A stretch of 17,521 nucleotides of DNA from Synergistales bacterium Syner_01 (GTDB lineage Bacteria > Synergistota > Synergistia > Synergistales > Aminobacteriaceae): contig LVBO01000010.1 in the NCBI GenBank assembly GCA_001604435.1, positions 1 through 17,521 on the forward strand. Reading direction: 5' to 3'. Numbering within the stretch: position 1 is the stretch's first letter; every line of letters starts with the position of its first letter. Made by a program: the position numbers and the translations under genes. The notes below the pieces were generated by a model. That model was not told where the DNA came from and ran no database searches. It worked only from the letters and a program-made list of their open reading frames with translations. Shown here piece by piece: positions 15,073 to 17,521 of the stretch.

Positions 15073-15499
15073 GTTCCCCGTGCTCAAGGACGGCGTGAAC
15101 GGGCCGATGCTGGACGAGGTCCGGGCGAAGGTGAACACGTGGTTGCGGGAGTTTTTCGACGAGGACGATCTCGTCCGGGTGGAGGACCTCGTTTCCTTCT
15201 CCTTCGGCAGCGCGACGATCCAGGTGACGGTGCTTCCGTGGCACAGCGGGGACGTGCTGGTGAAGGTCTTCTCCTATCTGGCCGAGAATGTCGACAAGAA
15301 CAAAGTCGCGGCGGACTTTCTCCGACTGAACGCCGACCTTCCGCTCGGCGCTTTCTCTCTTGTTTTCGACAACACCGTGATGCTCTCCTGCTCTCTGCCC
15401 GGAGCGAATCTGGACAAGAGCGAACTGCTGGGGGCGGTGCAGACGATCGCCGCCTACGCGGACCAGTACGACGACATTCTGAAGGAGCTGTATATGTAG
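15056..15499 (+). CDS. YbjN / secretion-chaperone-like small protein
   Basis: This 147-residue acidic cytoplasmic protein resembles the YbjN and type III-secretion-chaperone-like alpha/beta fold. The pattern is an N-terminal helix (MLDEVRAKVNTWLREFF), a strand pair (SFSFGSATIQVTVLPW near 47-62), a helix with LRLNADLPLGAFSL (near 88-101), strands FDNTVMLSCSLPG, and a C-terminal helix ending ADQYDDILKELY. Such domains bind peptides or partner proteins. The GTG at 15056 overlaps the end of pspA by 17 bases; an alternative GTG at 15065 would overlap by 8. The overlap makes a direct functional link to PspA likely. The domain assignment rests on pattern recognition and is moderately firm; the role is inference. 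Confidence 0.8.
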   Translation: MERVHKFPVLKDGVNGPMLDEVRAKVNTWLREFFDEDDLVRVEDLVSFSFGSATIQVTVLPWHSGDVLVKVFSYLAENVDKNKVAADFLRLNADLPLGAFSLVFDNTVMLSCSLPGANLDKSELLGAVQTIAAYADQYDDILKELYM

Positions 15500-15533
15500 T
15501 TTCCCCGAGGAGGGGAGGAAAGGAGGAGGTTGC

Positions 15534-16322
15534 ATGAATTTCGTGGCTCTTGGTATCGGCGGCCTGATGATCGCAGGCGGCGCGTATCTTTCGTTCATCC
15601 AGAAAAAGAAGACGGAGGGGCTTGTGACCGAGCTGAAGTTCATGAAGGCCGTCTCGCTCTCCGAGCTGAAGGAGTCGTGGCAATCGCTCGCCGACGAGGG
15701 GATGGCCGAGGGATTCCGCGACCTGGTCGAGACCAACGGCAAGGCGGAGACCGACGGAGAGATGAAAGCGCCGTACAGCAACACGCCGTGCGCCTTCTTC
15801 GAAGCGACGGTCACCCGGGAGTTCGAGAAAGAGGAGCGCTCGACCGACAAGGACGGGAAGGTGCAGACAAGGCGAACCAGAAGCTCCGAAGTCGTTTCGT
15901 CCAGAAAGAGCCCGTCGCCGCTCTATATCGCCGAAGGAGACATGCGCGTCGGTATCGATATGGACGGGGCGACCCTCCATCTCAAGGACGGAGAGGACCG
16001 GTTCGAGCCGTACGAGAGCAACAAGACCTATACGTTCTTCGGTGTCCAATTCTCCGCTCCCTCGGGAGTTCGAACGCTCGGATTCCGCTACAAGGAGAAG
16101 ATCATCCCGCTCGGACATCCTCTGTATGTCGTCGGCGAGGCGAGACACTCGGCGGGAGCGCTGCGTATCGGCAGGCCCTCGGAGAAAGGGAAACCGTTCA
16201 TCATCTCCGTGAAGTCGGAGGACGAGGTGATCGCGGATATGAAGGGATCGGCGAAGATGGCGTTCTACCTTGGAATCGCGCTCATGATCGGCGGAGCGGC
16301 GGTCGCCGTCTTCTTCCGGTAG
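15534..16322 (+). CDS. GIDE-domain membrane protein (MUL1/MULAN-like, no RING)
   Basis: This 262-residue protein has a membrane helix at each end (about 4-22 and 242-261) enclosing a GIDE domain. That domain is otherwise known from mitochondrial and plastid MUL1-type E3 ligases and from bacterial homologs without a RING finger. Supporting segments are the NGKAETDGEMKAPYSNTPCAFFEATV run (68-93), the LYIAEGDMRVGIDMDGATLHL strand region (130-150), and IPLGHPLYVVGEA (191-203) followed by KPFIISVKSEDE (220-231). Twin membrane anchors with a large domain between them match the family topology. AAGGAGGAGG at 15520-15529 gives a strong ribosome-binding site. It sits 34 bp after the YbjN-like gene in the pspA operon. 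Bacterial GIDE proteins have no settled function; a role as membrane anchor or partner for PspA is inference. Confidence 0.82.
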   Translation: MNFVALGIGGLMIAGGAYLSFIQKKKTEGLVTELKFMKAVSLSELKESWQSLADEGMAEGFRDLVETNGKAETDGEMKAPYSNTPCAFFEATVTREFEKEERSTDKDGKVQTRRTRSSEVVSSRKSPSPLYIAEGDMRVGIDMDGATLHLKDGEDRFEPYESNKTYTFFGVQFSAPSGVRTLGFRYKEKIIPLGHPLYVVGEARHSAGALRIGRPSEKGKPFIISVKSEDEVIADMKGSAKMAFYLGIALMIGGAAVAVFFR

Positions 16323-16354
16323 CGCGGTACGCTTTATTAAGGAGGGTGAATCCG

Positions 16355-17521
16355 ATGAAAAAAAGCGCTTTTTCTCGTATTCTGGTAGCGGTGTTGCTGC
16401 TGCTTGCGGTCGTTTCGGCGGGATCCGCGGCGGAGCCGAAGTATGCGAAGAGCTCGACGTTCGGGCCCATGATCACAGGCGGCGTGACGGACGAATTCCT
16501 CCGGATGGTCAGGGAGGACCCGGACATCAAAAAGGGGAAGCCGCTCCGCCTCGGGAAGGATATCGCCGACGACGATCTGAAGAAGGTCGCGACGCTCGCC
16601 GATGTGCTGACAGGAGTTCTGATCGAGAGGAACGACACGATCACCGACCTCTCTCCGCTCTCCTCGCTCTCCGGGCTGACCTACCTCAAGCTCGACAGCA
16701 TGAAGGGCGTCAAGACGCTCGCCCCGATCGGCGCGCTCGTCAAGATGAAGGAGCTTGAGATACGTCAGGTGGAGTACCCCGATCTCGACTTCCTTACAGG
16801 GATGAACGATCTCGAGTCGCTCATCTTCTTTATGCAGCCCAAACAGATCGAGGACATTTCGCCGCTCAAGGGAAAGGCGAAGCTGAAGACGCTGCGTCTC
16901 TACGGAGGAGCGGGGCAGGAGGGGATATCGGACATCTCCGTGCTGGCGGAGCTGACGGAGCTTGAGGACCTCAGCCTCTACATGACCAAAGTGGAAGACC
17001 TCTCTCCGATCTCCGGCCTGACGAAGATGAAGCGGCTCGATCTTTACGGTATTCGCGCCACCGATATGAGCCCCGTCGAGAACCTGACCGAGCTTCGGTA
17101 CATCTGGATCTACGCGACGAAATTCGAAGATTACTCGCCGCTCGCCAAGCTGACGAAACTCGAGGAGTTCCGCGCCGGAATCTCGCAGCTCGACACGCTC
17201 GAGTACCTGGAGAACATGCCGAAGCTGAAGATCGTCTCCATGCTGCGCGAAGACATCCACGACTTCTCGCCCCTGGCGAAGTGTCCGGAGCTTGTCGAGG
17301 TCAATCTTGAAGGCGTGAAGGGCGTTATCGATCTGAGCGTCTTCGCGGAGCACAAGAAGCTGAAGAACCTGTTCGTGCGCAATACGGAGGTCAAGAACGC
17401 CGAAACCATCGTCGCCCTGCCGAGGCTTGAATGGCTGATCCTCATCGACACGAAGGGGATTTCCGACGTCACCATTTTCAAGGATCTTCCCAAGCTCAAC
17501 AGGATCTCCGTGAAGGAAGGC
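16355..17521 (+). CDS. Exported leucine-rich-repeat protein, 3' end beyond the window
   Basis: The frame is open from the ATG at 16355 to the last base, giving 389 residues without a stop. AAGGAGGGTG at 16339-16348 supports the start. A signal peptide spans about residues 1-26 (MKKSAFSRI, then core to VVSAGSAA). From about residue 96 there are about 13 short repeats of 22-26 residues with the pattern D-L-S-P-L-x-x-L-x-x-L-x-x-L-x-L, for example ITDLSPLSSL, VEDLSPISGL and FEDYSPLAKL. This is the internalin/SDS22 type of leucine-rich repeat. Residues about 27-95 form a cap-like segment. Such solenoids bind proteins and are often secreted or surface-exposed. It follows the GIDE gene by 32 bp and appears to belong to the same operon. 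Whether a membrane or wall anchor follows is unknown because the end is missing. Confidence 0.88.
   Translation, partial: MKKSAFSRILVAVLLLLAVVSAGSAAEPKYAKSSTFGPMITGGVTDEFLRMVREDPDIKKGKPLRLGKDIADDDLKKVATLADVLTGVLIERNDTITDLSPLSSLSGLTYLKLDSMKGVKTLAPIGALVKMKELEIRQVEYPDLDFLTGMNDLESLIFFMQPKQIEDISPLKGKAKLKTLRLYGGAGQEGISDISVLAELTELEDLSLYMTKVEDLSPISGLTKMKRLDLYGIRATDMSPVENLTELRYIWIYATKFEDYSPLAKLTKLEEFRAGISQLDTLEYLENMPKLKIVSMLREDIHDFSPLAKCPELVEVNLEGVKGVIDLSVFAEHKKLKNLFVRNTEVKNAETIVALPRLEWLILIDTKGISDVTIFKDLPKLNRISVKEG

Noticed and set aside
16282..17353. Long - strand frames opposite the LRR gene
   Set aside because: They mirror the repeat structure of the + strand gene; the + frame has a signal peptide, a ribosome-binding site and a regular LRR consensus.
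16640..17521. Possible DNA-level tandem repeat from the LRR region
   Set aside because: The repeats are visible in the protein pattern but have diverged at the nucleotide level, so I did not call a DNA repeat.
1..17521. CRISPR array, tRNA, rRNA, insertion sequence or phage att site
   Set aside because: I saw no regularly spaced repeats, cloverleaf-like sequence, transposase or integrase motifs, or terminal inverted repeats.

Overview
This window most likely comes from a strictly anaerobic, amino-acid-fermenting bacterium. My best guess is the phylum Synergistota (inference). The reasons are a tungsten/molybdenum aldehyde:ferredoxin oxidoreductase, an oxygen-labile iron-sulfur L-serine dehydratase in two subunits, a rubrerythrin, a membrane-embedded LuxR-type regulator, and a moderately GC-rich composition. 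An anaerobic Bacillota lineage such as the Negativicutes is not excluded. No stretch over 300 bases lacks a gene. The longest gaps, about 190, 160 and 155 bases, hold terminators and divergent promoters. I saw no tRNA, rRNA, CRISPR array or insertion sequence.

Left part (1-6027, all + strand). A 5'-truncated aldehyde:ferredoxin oxidoreductase is followed by a FIST-domain sensor-like protein and a 74-residue MoaD/ThiS-type sulfur carrier ending in Gly-Gly, tightly packed as one operon. Next come a small DUF3870 gene with its own promoter-like sequence and a strong bidirectional terminator. A two-gene operon follows: a DUF819 membrane protein and a dipeptide epimerase of the enolase superfamily. 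The pair suggests uptake or handling of peptides and epimerisation of L-Ala-Glu-type dipeptides. A perfect 13-bp inverted repeat closes the operon.

Middle part (6083-8271, - strand). A rubrerythrin lies upstream of the two L-serine dehydratase genes (sdaAB then sdaAA, overlapping by ATGA). A long imperfect hairpin separates rubrerythrin from sdaAB. Rubrerythrin is divergent from a gene on the + strand for a polytopic membrane protein with a C-terminal LuxR helix-turn-helix. The shared 154-bp promoter region holds a 10-bp inverted repeat, and a hairpin encloses the ribosome-binding site of the luxR-like gene.

Right part (10041-17521, + strand, running off the window). This is the most novel-looking region, an apparent seven-gene operon. 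It encodes an unrecognised exported protein, two tandem paralogous exported helical proteins, a PspA/IM30 (ESCRT-III superfamily) protein, a YbjN/secretion-chaperone-like protein overlapping pspA, a GIDE-domain membrane protein (bacterial relative of mitochondrial MUL1), and an exported leucine-rich-repeat protein. Together they look like a cell-envelope maintenance or stress module: peripheral inner-membrane coat (PspA), membrane-anchored GIDE partner, small chaperone, and periplasmic or surface components. None of the usual psp regulators (PspF, PspB, PspC) is visible. The upstream leader has mutually exclusive hairpins that could be either a plain terminator for the luxR-like gene or an attenuator.
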